Shown here one piece after another: positions 7,869-16,135 of a stretch of 64,000 nt of DNA. The DNA comes from Schauerella aestuarii. Its GTDB lineage: Bacteria; Pseudomonadota; Gammaproteobacteria; Burkholderiales; Burkholderiaceae_B. The DNA lies in assembly GCF_009866805.1 (NCBI RefSeq), contig NZ_SIZW01000040.1, positions 124,001 through 188,000 on the forward strand. Reading direction: 5' to 3'. The stretch's first letter is position 1. Every line of letters begins with the position of its first letter. Position numbers and translations under genes: made by a program. The notes beneath the pieces were generated by a model. The model made no database searches. It saw only the letters and a list, made by a program, of their open reading frames with translations, and was not told the origin of the DNA.

Positions 7869-8702
7869 ATGGACACGATGCAGCCATCGGAAGCCTTGCG
7901 GCTACGCGCAATCGCGCTCAACCTGCGCCGGCACATGATCGTGCAGGCGCGCGGCAAGGGGCAGGGCTACCTCGGGCAGGGGCTCGGATTGGCGGATTTT
8001 CTTGCCGTGTTGTATTGGCATGTATTCGACGAAGACGATTGGCGTTTCGACGATCGGGATCGACAGCGGTTTTATCTCTCCACCGGCCATTACTCGATTG
8101 CGTTATGGGCGGTGTTTGCCGAGCTGGGAACGATCGATCCTTCGGAGCTCACGACCTACGGCGCCGATGGCGGGCGGCTGGATATGAGCACCATGGAAGG
8201 GCATGTACCAGGCGTGGAGATGACCGGGGGATCGCTGGGCCATGGGCTGGGCATCGCGACTGGAGCGGCGCTGGGTTATCGGCTGGATGGCAAGCGATCG
8301 AACATCCATGTGGAAGTGTCTGACGGCGAGTTGCAGGAGGGGTCGACCTGGGAGGCCGCCAATACGGCGGCTGCCTTTCATCTCGACAATCTTGTCTGCT
8401 GGGTGGACTGCAACGGCATTCAGGCGGACGGCCCCATCGTGGTATCGATCGAACCGGTGGCCGATCGGTTCGCCGCGTTCGGCTGGGACGTAAAAGAGAT
8501 CGACGGCAATGACATGACGCAACTGCTGGCGGCGGCCGACTGGTCGCGTGCCCGTGGCGGCAAGCCGCGCGCCATCGTGATGCGCACGCATCCGGGGCGT
8601 GGGGTCAAACGGATCGAGCAGCGGGATCGCGCGCATTTCGTGCGCATCGATGCCGACGAATGGGAAGACGTGGCGCGCGAACTGGAGGCTGAAAATGCGT
8701 GA
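7869..8702 (+). CDS. Transketolase N-terminal (TPP-binding) subunit
   Basis: The thiamine-diphosphate-binding half of a two-subunit transketolase, 277 residues. The family's GHYSIALW (73-80), GGSLGHGLG (120-128) and TPP/metal motif are present; the last reads SDGELQEG ... DCNGIQ (151-158, 180-185), with Ser in place of the usual first Gly of GDG. Split transketolases of this kind transfer two-carbon ketol units and are often dedicated to a catabolic operon rather than to the pentose phosphate pathway. It overlaps the next gene by eight bases. Substrate unknown. Confidence 0.9.
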   Translation: MDTMQPSEALRLRAIALNLRRHMIVQARGKGQGYLGQGLGLADFLAVLYWHVFDEDDWRFDDRDRQRFYLSTGHYSIALWAVFAELGTIDPSELTTYGADGGRLDMSTMEGHVPGVEMTGGSLGHGLGIATGAALGYRLDGKRSNIHVEVSDGELQEGSTWEAANTAAAFHLDNLVCWVDCNGIQADGPIVVSIEPVADRFAAFGWDVKEIDGNDMTQLLAAADWSRARGGKPRAIVMRTHPGRGVKRIEQRDRAHFVRIDADEWEDVARELEAENA

Positions 8703-9678
8703 AGGCAGAACCCTTGCAATGAGCGAGTCCGAGGCGGTGGTGGGCCGCGATGCAGTACGTGCACCGTTTTCTCAGGGCATGATGCGGGCCGCCGAGCATC
8801 ACCCCGAGCTGGTGCTGCTGACCGCCGACCTGGGGAAATACACCGATACGGCCGACTTCAGCCAGCGCTATCCCGATCGCTACTTCAACGTGGGGATGGC
8901 CGAGCAGGCCATGGTGATGGCCGCAGCCGGCTTGTCCAAGGTAGGCAAGGTGGCGTATTGCACAACGTATGGCACGTTCGCCACGCGTCGCGCGTACGAT
9001 TTTCTGGCGATCGCGTGCGCGCACAGCAATGAACGCGTCAAGATGTTTGCCGGCAATCCCGCCCTGCAGTCGGGCTACGGCGGCACCCATCAGGCCAATG
9101 AGGATCTGGCGTTGATGCGCGCCATTCCAGGCATGACCGTGCTCGATCCGTGCGACGCCACCGAGATGATGCAGATTGCCGAGCAGGCCGCCGATTGGCC
9201 CGGCACGATGTATTGCCGCCTGCTGCGTGCGAACGTGCCGGTGGTGTTCGACCCCGCCACGCACAAGCTCGAAGTCGGACGTGGGCATGTGGTGTGGGGC
9301 GACGGCGATATCGGTTTCGTGTCGACAGGATCGATGACCGAACGCGTGTTCGATGCCGTGGCGCAGTTGGAACGCCAGGGTGTGGGCGCGTCGATCTTTC
9401 ACACGGCATCGCTCAAACCGTTCGATCACGCGGGTCTGGTCGAATTCGCCGGATCGGTCAAGCGGTTGGTGGTGTGCGAAAACCATGTCGCCAGCGGCGG
9501 GCTGGCGTCGTTAGTGATCGAGTCGCTGCACGATGCGGGGCTGCAACGGCCAGTGCTGAAGATCGCGATTCCCGACACGTTCACATCCTGCGGTTCGCAT
9601 GCGTTTCTGCTCGATCGCTACGGACTTTCTACCGATCGTATCGTCACGCGCGTAGGAAGTTGGCTGGAGGCCGCCTGA
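8695..9678 (+). CDS. Transketolase C-terminal (pyrimidine-binding) subunit
   Basis: The second half of the split transketolase, 327 residues from the ATG at 8695, which overlaps the stop of the first half. The Glu that activates the TPP aminopyrimidine is visible in NVGMAEQAM (Glu70). The pyrimidine domain is followed by the transketolase C-terminal domain (GDIGFVSTGSMTE to VCENHVASGGL). Residues upstream of 8695 in this frame read through the partner gene and are not part of the protein. Next to it, one base after its stop, is a GldA-like dehydrogenase. Confidence 0.9.
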   Translation: MREGRTLAMSESEAVVGRDAVRAPFSQGMMRAAEHHPELVLLTADLGKYTDTADFSQRYPDRYFNVGMAEQAMVMAAAGLSKVGKVAYCTTYGTFATRRAYDFLAIACAHSNERVKMFAGNPALQSGYGGTHQANEDLALMRAIPGMTVLDPCDATEMMQIAEQAADWPGTMYCRLLRANVPVVFDPATHKLEVGRGHVVWGDGDIGFVSTGSMTERVFDAVAQLERQGVGASIFHTASLKPFDHAGLVEFAGSVKRLVVCENHVASGGLASLVIESLHDAGLQRPVLKIAIPDTFTSCGSHAFLLDRYGLSTDRIVTRVGSWLEAA

Positions 9679-9679
9679 C

Positions 9680-10786
9680 ATGAACGCAAGCGAGATCAGG
9701 GCATTTGGCGCCGCGCATCGATATTTCCAGGGACCGGGCGCCGTGGCATTGATCGGCGAATGTGTGGCTTCGCTGGGACGGCATCCCGTGCTGGTGTGCG
9801 ACATCATTGTTCGTGACCTGGTGCAGGCCGGTGTCGTGGCATCGTGCGCGGCGCAGTCGCAATCCTTGCGCTGGCTGGAAGTGCGCGGCGATGTCACACA
9901 CGCTGCGGTGGCGGCGTTGTGTGCTGAGGCGCGTGCCGACGGCGCCACGCCGGACGTCGTGATTGCGGCAGGCGGCGGCAAGGGCGTGGATACGGGCAAG
10001 GCCGTCGCACGCGAATTGGGCGCACGGCTGGTGGTGTTGCCGACCTCGGCTTCCAACGATGGTCCGTGCAGCAAGGCCTTTGTGTTCTACGACGATCACC
10101 ATCGCCTGTTGTCGGTCGAGCAATTGCCGCGTAACCCGGATGCGGTGGTCGTGGACACCCGTTTTCTGGTGCGGGCACCGCGTGCGCTATTGGTATCCGG
10201 CATCGGCGACGCCTTGTGCAAACTGTATGAAGGCGACCAGACGCGGCTGGCCGGCGGCCGGAATCTGTTTGGTGGCGTGAGCACGATCGCGGCAGAACAG
10301 CTGTCGGTGGCTTGCGATCGGGTGATCCGCGCCGACGCCGAAGCGGCATTGTCGTCGTTGGGCGCGGCCGAGCCCAACGCCGCATTCGAACGGCTCACCG
10401 AAGCGCTGGTGTTGCTCAGCGGTCTGGCGTTCGAGAACAGCGGCCTGTCGATCGCGCATTCGATGACGCGCGGCCTGCCGCGGGTGCCTGAACTTGGCGC
10501 GGCATTGCATGGCCTGCAGGTGGCCTATGGTCTCTACGTGCAGTGGCAACTGGAAGGCCGTTCCGAGGCGTTCATGGCGCAACAAGCACGGTTTTATCGC
10601 GCGATCGGTTTGCCGCGAACGCTGGCCGAACTCGGAGCGCCGGAGGTGAACGACGCCATGATCGAATCGATCGCCGCAGGCACGATGCAATCGCCGCATT
10701 TGAAGCACTTCCAGCGCCCCTTGGCACAGGCCGACTTCGTGGCCGCCATGCAGCGCGTCGAAGCCCTTTCCTTTTCTCCTGCCTGA
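9680..10786 (+). CDS. Iron/zinc-containing alcohol dehydrogenase, glycerol dehydrogenase (GldA)-like
   Basis: NAD-dependent dehydrogenase of the group III (GldA) family, 368 residues. The nucleotide-binding GGGKGVDTGK (98-107) and TSASNDGPCS (122-131) blocks are intact. The metal ligands expected from GldA are all present: Asp177 in GIGDALCK, His260 in SIAHSM and His277 in LHG, almost at the E. coli GldA positions. In this operon it probably oxidises a polyol, or reduces a ketone, that feeds the split transketolase; the actual substrate cannot be read from sequence. Confidence 0.87.
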   Translation: MNASEIRAFGAAHRYFQGPGAVALIGECVASLGRHPVLVCDIIVRDLVQAGVVASCAAQSQSLRWLEVRGDVTHAAVAALCAEARADGATPDVVIAAGGGKGVDTGKAVARELGARLVVLPTSASNDGPCSKAFVFYDDHHRLLSVEQLPRNPDAVVVDTRFLVRAPRALLVSGIGDALCKLYEGDQTRLAGGRNLFGGVSTIAAEQLSVACDRVIRADAEAALSSLGAAEPNAAFERLTEALVLLSGLAFENSGLSIAHSMTRGLPRVPELGAALHGLQVAYGLYVQWQLEGRSEAFMAQQARFYRAIGLPRTLAELGAPEVNDAMIESIAAGTMQSPHLKHFQRPLAQADFVAAMQRVEALSFSPA

Positions 10787-10798
10787 GTACAACGCATC

Positions 10799-11515
10799 AT
10801 GACGGATACCTCTTCAACTGCGCCGCTGGCCATCGTGACGGGCGGCGGCACAGGGCTGGGCCTGGCCTCGTGCATCGAACTGCGCGCCCGCGGCTTTCGC
10901 GTGCTGGCGCTGGGCCTGGACACCGAACCTGCGATCGAGCACACGGATATCGACTTTCGGCGCATGGATATCACGGATGAGGCGGGGCTGCAGGCGATCG
11001 CCGCTGCGGAGCCGCGCGTGGATGTGCTGATCAATGCGGCCGGGATCATTCTGCATGACAACGCCGAGCATACGGTCGCGGGTTTCAAGCGGGTGGTCGA
11101 TGTGAATCTGCTCGGCACGCAGCTCGCCTGCGTGTTGTTCCGCCACGCGCTGGGCGCGGCGCGCGGCAATATCGTCAACTTCGCGTCGATGTGGAGTTTC
11201 TTCGGCTCGCCGCGCAATCCGGCCTACGCCGCCAGTAAAGGCGCCGTGGTGTCGCTGACCAAGTCATTGGCTGCGGGGTATGCCGCCGAGGGGATCCGCG
11301 TGAATGCGGTAGCACCCGGCTGGATCGATACGCGCATGTCGGCGACCGCCTTCGCCGATCCTGAGCGCAGTGCTGCCTTGCTCAAACGATTGCCGATCGG
11401 CGCCTGGGGCGTGCCGCAGGACGTGGCCAAGGCCGTCGCTTTCCTGTGCTCGGCCGATGCGCGCTACATTACGGGCGTCACGCTGCCTGTCGACGGCGGA
11501 TACAGCATCGCGTAA
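10799..11515 (+). CDS. SDR-family NAD(P)-dependent oxidoreductase
   Basis: Classical short-chain dehydrogenase of 238 residues. It has the cofactor motif TGGGTGLG (14-21), NAAG (79-82), and the catalytic set Ser130, Tyr143 and Lys147 (YAASK). It is 12 bases after the GldA-like gene and belongs to the same run. Two dehydrogenases plus a transketolase suggest stepwise oxidation of a hydroxylated substrate before carbon-carbon cleavage; this ordering is inference. Confidence 0.9.
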   Translation: MTDTSSTAPLAIVTGGGTGLGLASCIELRARGFRVLALGLDTEPAIEHTDIDFRRMDITDEAGLQAIAAAEPRVDVLINAAGIILHDNAEHTVAGFKRVVDVNLLGTQLACVLFRHALGAARGNIVNFASMWSFFGSPRNPAYAASKGAVVSLTKSLAAGYAAEGIRVNAVAPGWIDTRMSATAFADPERSAALLKRLPIGAWGVPQDVAKAVAFLCSADARYITGVTLPVDGGYSIA

Positions 11516-11543
11516 CTGTTGGCTAACGGTGGGGAGTCGCTTG

Positions 11544-12332
11544 ATGACAACCGCATTGATGGGCATACGAACCACGGATGACGGCAGCGGCGTGCGCGGC
11601 ACGCAAAGCTTGCGGCGGGCCTTGGCGCTATTGCGGCTGGTGGCGCGGCGGGGCGATGGGGGCGTGCGGTTGACGCAACTGGTGAAAGAGTCGGGGTTGG
11701 ATCGCAGTACCACCTACCGGCTGATGAGCTGCCTGGTCGAAGAACAGTTCATCGATCGCGACGACGATCAACGCTATCACCTGGGGCCGGAAGCGGTGTT
11801 GCTGGGCTCGCTCCTGCCGAGCCCGACGCCCCTCATCACGCGGTTCATTCCGGCAATGAAGCGCATTGCGCGCATCGCCGGCGACACGACCTTCCTGATG
11901 ATTCGGCAGGGCGACTTCGTGCAATGCGCCCATCGCGAAGTCGGCAGCTCACTGGTGAAAGTGTTGACCACCAATATCGGCCAGCGGCGGCTGCTGGGCA
12001 CGGGTACCTGCGGTGTAGCGGTACTGGGTTTCATGACTGCAGCCGAGATCACCTTGACCCATCAGCGCAACGCGGCCGAGTATGCGGAACGACATATCGG
12101 ACTGGACCGCTTGCTGGCGATGGGCACTGCGGTGCGTGAACGGGATTGCGCCATCACCTTCGAAGCGTTTGAAGTGGGTGTGGCGGGCATCGGCGTGGCG
12201 TTCAAGCTGGGTGAGCATGCGATGGGCGCCATCAGCATTGCCACGCTTACGTTGCGCTTTGGCCCCGAGCGGCAGCACGCGCTGCAGAAACTGTTGACGT
12301 CCGAATTGCAGCAGCTCGACCTACACACGTAA
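11544..12332 (+). CDS. IclR-family transcriptional regulator (operon-distal)
   Basis: 262-residue IclR-type regulator, with winged HTH at about 42-62 (LTQLVKESGLDRSTTYRLMS) and a C-terminal effector domain. The ATG at 11544 has GGGGAG seven bases upstream; the longer frame runs back into the SDR gene and is rejected. It is the second IclR protein linked to this cluster. It follows the SDR by 28 bases, so it is probably cotranscribed, which would give the operon a product-dependent feedback regulator. Its 3' end overlaps the convergent epoxide hydrolase gene by 12 bases. Confidence 0.88.
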   Translation: MTTALMGIRTTDDGSGVRGTQSLRRALALLRLVARRGDGGVRLTQLVKESGLDRSTTYRLMSCLVEEQFIDRDDDQRYHLGPEAVLLGSLLPSPTPLITRFIPAMKRIARIAGDTTFLMIRQGDFVQCAHREVGSSLVKVLTTNIGQRRLLGTGTCGVAVLGFMTAAEITLTHQRNAAEYAERHIGLDRLLAMGTAVRERDCAITFEAFEVGVAGIGVAFKLGEHAMGAISIATLTLRFGPERQHALQKLLTSELQQLDLHT

Positions 12333-13487
12333 CGGCCGGAAGAAGGCACGGATGTCGTGTGCCAGCGCATCCGGTTGTTCGAGCGCGGCAAAGTGGCCGC
12401 CGTGGGGCATCTCGGTCCAACGCTGAATGTCCGTGAAGGTGCGTTCGGCGAGCGCCCGGGGCGGACGCACGATCTCGGCAGGGAACGCCGCATAACCCGT
12501 TGGCACCTTCACGCCCCCCGCCGGTGGAAACGGCCATTCGCCTTGATGGCGGGCGTAGTACGGCCAGAACGAGGCATTGATCGAGCCCGTAAACCAATAC
12601 AGACCGATATGAGACAACAGCTCATCGTGGGAAAAGCAGGCGTCGATATCGCCGCCGCAATCCGACCAGGCGCGAAATTTTTCTGCGATCCAGGCGGCCA
12701 GACCGGCCGGCGAGTCGGTAAGCGCATAAGCCAGGGTTTGCGGGCGGGTGCCTTGTATCGTGCTGTATCCCGTTTCCTGTTTGAGCCAGAGGTGCACGGC
12801 GTCGAGATACGCGCGCTCTTGCGCCGTGGGCGCGTCGAAGGCATGCGGATCGCGCGGCAGCGGCAGCATGTTGAGGTGGATGCCGGCGACTTTGTCTGGA
12901 TAGGCATGCCCCAGGCAGGCCGAGACCGACGCGCCCCAGTCACCGCCTTGCGCACCGAAGCGCGTGTAACCCAGCACATCCGTCATCAGCGCCGCGAAGA
13001 GGTCGGCCATGCCTTCGACGGGAACGCGAGGCGCTCCCGCTTTGAACGACAGGCCGTAACCGGGGAGACTGGGCGCGACCACGGTGAAGGCGTCGGCGGG
13101 ATCGCCGCCGAATCGGGCCGGGTCCGTCAGCCGCGGAATCAATTGCAAAAACTCGAAGACGGATCCAGGCCAGCCATGCGAGAGCACCAACGGAAAGGGC
13201 GCGGGACCCTGGCCGGCCGCATGCAGAAAGTGCAGGGTATGCGGGCCGATGTCGACGGTGAAGTTATCGAATGCATTCAGCCGGGCTTCCTGCGCCCGCC
13301 AGTCAAACGCCGTGCGCCAGTAGTCGACCAGCTTGCGCATCCATGCCAGGTCCGTGCCGGTCGTCCATGCAGGTAATGCCGGTTGATCCGGAAATCGGGT
13401 CAGCGCGAGGCGTACGTCGAGATCGGCAATCGCGTCATCGGTGACGCGCAAGGTAAACGGTTGCGGGTGTGAGATAGCACGTTTCAT
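12321..13487 (-). CDS. Epoxide hydrolase (EHN-domain alpha/beta hydrolase)
   Basis: 388-residue alpha/beta hydrolase with the N-terminal epoxide hydrolase (EHN) cap region, roughly residues 8-110. The oxyanion loop HGWPGS is at 104-109, the nucleophile Asp183 is in QGGDWGAS and the catalytic His365 is in GGHFAALEQP. It hydrolyses an epoxide to a diol. The ATG at 13487 is preceded by CGGAGG, which favours it over a start 29 codons upstream. It is divergent from the crotonase/CoA-ligase operon and may belong to the same pathway; that is inferred from position only. Confidence 0.9.
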   Translation of the reverse strand: MKRAISHPQPFTLRVTDDAIADLDVRLALTRFPDQPALPAWTTGTDLAWMRKLVDYWRTAFDWRAQEARLNAFDNFTVDIGPHTLHFLHAAGQGPAPFPLVLSHGWPGSVFEFLQLIPRLTDPARFGGDPADAFTVVAPSLPGYGLSFKAGAPRVPVEGMADLFAALMTDVLGYTRFGAQGGDWGASVSACLGHAYPDKVAGIHLNMLPLPRDPHAFDAPTAQERAYLDAVHLWLKQETGYSTIQGTRPQTLAYALTDSPAGLAAWIAEKFRAWSDCGGDIDACFSHDELLSHIGLYWFTGSINASFWPYYARHQGEWPFPPAGGVKVPTGYAAFPAEIVRPPRALAERTFTDIQRWTEMPHGGHFAALEQPDALAHDIRAFFRPLRV

Positions 13488-13553
13488 GAGCGAGCCTCCG
13501 GGCTTGGAGCGGCAGCATGTGGATGTTTTGCAGCACTGGCAAGTGTTATGCCG

Positions 13554-13649
13554 TGTGCAGTGCACAAGATGCACGAGCGATCACATCGTGAACATTCCAG
13601 CATCGGACGCTTGGCGCGTGCCGCAACCGCCCATCACACTGTGCGCACA
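13554..13649. promoter_or_regulatory. Two TGTGC-type palindromes in the divergent epoxide hydrolase/crotonase gap
   Basis: The 180-base divergent gap holds TGTGCA-G-TGCACA at 13554-13566 (perfect 6-bp arms) and TGTGCGCACA at 13640-13649 (perfect), 85 bp apart centre to centre. The second lies just upstream of the crotonase ribosome-binding site (AGGAG at 13656-13660). Similar half-sites facing both genes suggest an operator for a local dimeric repressor. No regulator gene is adjacent, so the binding protein is unknown. Confidence 0.35.
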
Positions 13650-13667
13650 ATAATCAGGAGACACAGC

Positions 13668-14453
13668 ATGTCGGATTCGTCTTTGCTGTTGGATATCGAG
13701 GATGGCGTGGCGCGCATTACGCTCAATCGGCCGGAGCAGCTCAACGCAGTGGCCGGCCCCCTGCACACCGCGCTGTCGCGGGTGTTCATCGACCTGGCGG
13801 CGCGGCGCGATCTGCGGGCCATCGTGCTGACTGGCGCAGGCAAAGCCTTTTGCGCCGGCGGCGACATCGAGTGGATGAAAGCGGCAGTGCGCGATCCCGA
13901 GGATTTCGAGGTCGTGACGTGGGAGGCCAAGCGCATCGTGTACTCGATGCTCGACTGCGAAATTCCCATCATCGGCCGCATCAACGGCCATGCGGTGGGG
14001 CTGGGCGCCACGCTCGCCTTGCTGTGCGATATCACCGTGATGGCCGACGGTGCACGCATCGGTGATCCGCACGTGCGCGTGGGATTGAACGCCGCCGATG
14101 GCGGCGGCTTTCTGTGGCCGGCAGTCATCGGTTATGGCCGTGCGCGCGAGATGCTGTTGACGGGCGACCTGCTCACCGCACAGGAAGCTTATGCTTTGGG
14201 CGCGATCGGTCATGTCGTCGATCCCGCGGATCTCGACAGCACGGTCGACGGCATTGTCGCCAAGCTGCGTCACGGGGCCGCCAAGGCGATTCGCTGGACA
14301 AAGGCGGGCTATACGATTCCGCTGCGCCAGCTTGCCCACGGTCATATGGATGCAGGGACGGCGTATGAGTGCCTGACCAATCTGACCCAGGATCATCGCG
14401 AAGCGGTCGAGGCCTTCGAGGCCAAGCGCAAACCCGTCTTCACCGGTCGATGA
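13668..14453 (+). CDS. Enoyl-CoA hydratase/isomerase (crotonase) family protein
   Basis: 261-residue crotonase-fold protein acting on acyl-CoA thioesters. The oxyanion-hole segments are AFCAGGDIEWMK and NGHAVGLGATLALLCD. The position usually held by the first catalytic Glu (P-E-I/V-x-x-G in hydratases) reads DPHVRVG, so normal hydratase chemistry is uncertain and isomerase, hydrolase or lyase activity is possible. The ATG at 13668 has AGGAG seven bases upstream. It is followed 12 bases later by an acyl-CoA ligase gene. Confidence 0.85.
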   Translation: MSDSSLLLDIEDGVARITLNRPEQLNAVAGPLHTALSRVFIDLAARRDLRAIVLTGAGKAFCAGGDIEWMKAAVRDPEDFEVVTWEAKRIVYSMLDCEIPIIGRINGHAVGLGATLALLCDITVMADGARIGDPHVRVGLNAADGGGFLWPAVIGYGRAREMLLTGDLLTAQEAYALGAIGHVVDPADLDSTVDGIVAKLRHGAAKAIRWTKAGYTIPLRQLAHGHMDAGTAYECLTNLTQDHREAVEAFEAKRKPVFTGR

Positions 14454-14465
14454 GTTGGCGTTCGC

Positions 14466-16127
14466 ATGGACCGCTTCAATGAGCTTGCCGGACTGACGAT
14501 TCCGGCGTTGCTACGCCGGCGCGCCGGCCCGTTGCGCTTCAAACTCGCCTTGTCGGCACCGTCTTATCGCGGCTATCGCGATCGGCTGACCTATGCGCAA
14601 CTGGTGCATCGCATGACGGCGATGGGACAGGCGTTGCGCGCGCGTGATGTCAATGCAGGCGATCGGGTGGCACTGTTCCTGGCCAATACTGTCGTGCGCG
14701 AAGGCGTCCTGACGGCGTTGGGCTGCTGGGAGGTGGGCGCGATTGTGGCGCCTCTGAATGTGCGGGCATCGGATGATGAACTCGCGTTTGCCCTCGAGTT
14801 GATTGCGCCTGCCGTCATTGTGGCGGAGGACGCGGATGCCGCGCGGTTGCGGCGGTTGGCGCCGGCGGCGCGCTTGTGGTGTTTAGGCGGTGGGGAAGAT
14901 GTGCTGGCGGGCGCTGAACGTTGGCCGGATCCGCAGGATGGCGTGGCGGGCGCTGCGGCGGCATCGTCGGCCACGCCGAGCGATTGCGCGGTCGCACTCA
15001 AGGCGGTTGCGTTGCCCGATCCTGAAGCACCCAGTGTGTTGTTGTTCACGTCCGGCACCACGGCGCGCGCCAAGGCGGTGGTGCATACGCAACGCTCGCA
15101 GTTGCATGCCGGCCTGGCCGTCGGCGGCGCGATCGGTTTGACCGACGCCGATACTTATCAAGGCGCGTGGCCGCTTTTTACCAGCTCGGTGCTCAACATG
15201 GCGTGCCTGTCGTCGTGGGTATACGGTGCCGGTGTCGTGCTCGAGGAGAACACGCTGGATAATGCCGCCCGGTTGCGGTTGATTGCCGCCGAAGCCACCA
15301 GCGTCTATCACGGTGTGACGTCGCCGTTGCACTTCATGATCGATGAGTACGCGCGCGGCGGTTATGACCTCACGTGTCTGCGCCGTCTGGGCTATGGCGG
15401 GGCGGTGATGCCCGTCGAGGTGATCGAGAAGTTTCGCCGGCATTTGCCATGGGTCGATCAGGTGCATATCTGGGGCATGACCGAGACCGGTCCGGCGGGT
15501 ACGTTCCTGCCATCGTGGTTTCTGCCCCGCAAGGCCGGCTGCATCGGTCAGGCCATGCCGGGCTGCGCCGTGCGCATCGTCGACGATGTCACGGGCGTGC
15601 CGGTGCCCTGCGGTGCTACCGGCGAAATCGCGTTTGCCGGGCCGAGCGCGGCGCTGGGCTACTACCGTAATCCGCAAGCCACCGCGCAAACGTTCGTCGA
15701 CGGCTGGGTGCGCACCGGGGACATCGGACGGATCGACGACGAAGGCCATCTGCATTTCGTGGATCGCAAGAAAGACATCATCAATCGCGGCGGCTTGAAA
15801 GTCGCGTCCGCGGCGGTGGAAGAGGTGCTTTACCGCGATCCCCAACTGAAAGAAGCGGCGGTGATTGCCGTGGCGCATCCGGGTTTGGGCGAAGACGTGG
15901 CCGCCTGCGTCGTGGCGCGAGACGGCGCCCAGCTCGATTTGCAGGCGCTGGCGCAACGCTGTGCCGATCACCTGGCCGATTACGCCTGCCCGCGGCAATG
16001 GTTCGTGCTGCCGGCGCTTCCCAAGAATCCGATGGGCAAGATTTTGAAGCGCGAATTGCGCGACATGATCGCGACGCAGACGCCACAGCGCATCGACGTT
16101 GCCCCACGCCGCTCCGGCACGACGTGA
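14466..16127 (+). CDS. AMP-forming acyl-CoA synthetase/ligase
   Basis: 553-residue ANL-superfamily ligase that activates a carboxylic acid to its CoA ester through an acyl-adenylate. The P-loop reads LLFTSGTTARAKAVVHT, with Ala-Arg where Gly-x is usual; this still keeps the SGTT core and Lys. The A5-type motif WGMTETGPAG, the hinge RTGDIGRIDDEG, and the C-terminal catalytic Lys in NPMGKILKREL are clear. In a run with a crotonase, quinone oxidoreductase and two acyl-CoA dehydrogenases it would supply the CoA-activated substrate. Chain specificity is unknown. Confidence 0.9.
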   Translation: MDRFNELAGLTIPALLRRRAGPLRFKLALSAPSYRGYRDRLTYAQLVHRMTAMGQALRARDVNAGDRVALFLANTVVREGVLTALGCWEVGAIVAPLNVRASDDELAFALELIAPAVIVAEDADAARLRRLAPAARLWCLGGGEDVLAGAERWPDPQDGVAGAAAASSATPSDCAVALKAVALPDPEAPSVLLFTSGTTARAKAVVHTQRSQLHAGLAVGGAIGLTDADTYQGAWPLFTSSVLNMACLSSWVYGAGVVLEENTLDNAARLRLIAAEATSVYHGVTSPLHFMIDEYARGGYDLTCLRRLGYGGAVMPVEVIEKFRRHLPWVDQVHIWGMTETGPAGTFLPSWFLPRKAGCIGQAMPGCAVRIVDDVTGVPVPCGATGEIAFAGPSAALGYYRNPQATAQTFVDGWVRTGDIGRIDDEGHLHFVDRKKDIINRGGLKVASAAVEEVLYRDPQLKEAAVIAVAHPGLGEDVAACVVARDGAQLDLQALAQRCADHLADYACPRQWFVLPALPKNPMGKILKRELRDMIATQTPQRIDVAPRRSGTT

Positions 16128-16135
16128 GAACCACC

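Noticed and set aside
8599-8694. N-terminal extension of the transketolase C subunit
   Set aside because: It overlaps the N subunit in another frame; the ATG at 8695 overlaps the stop and matches the family start.
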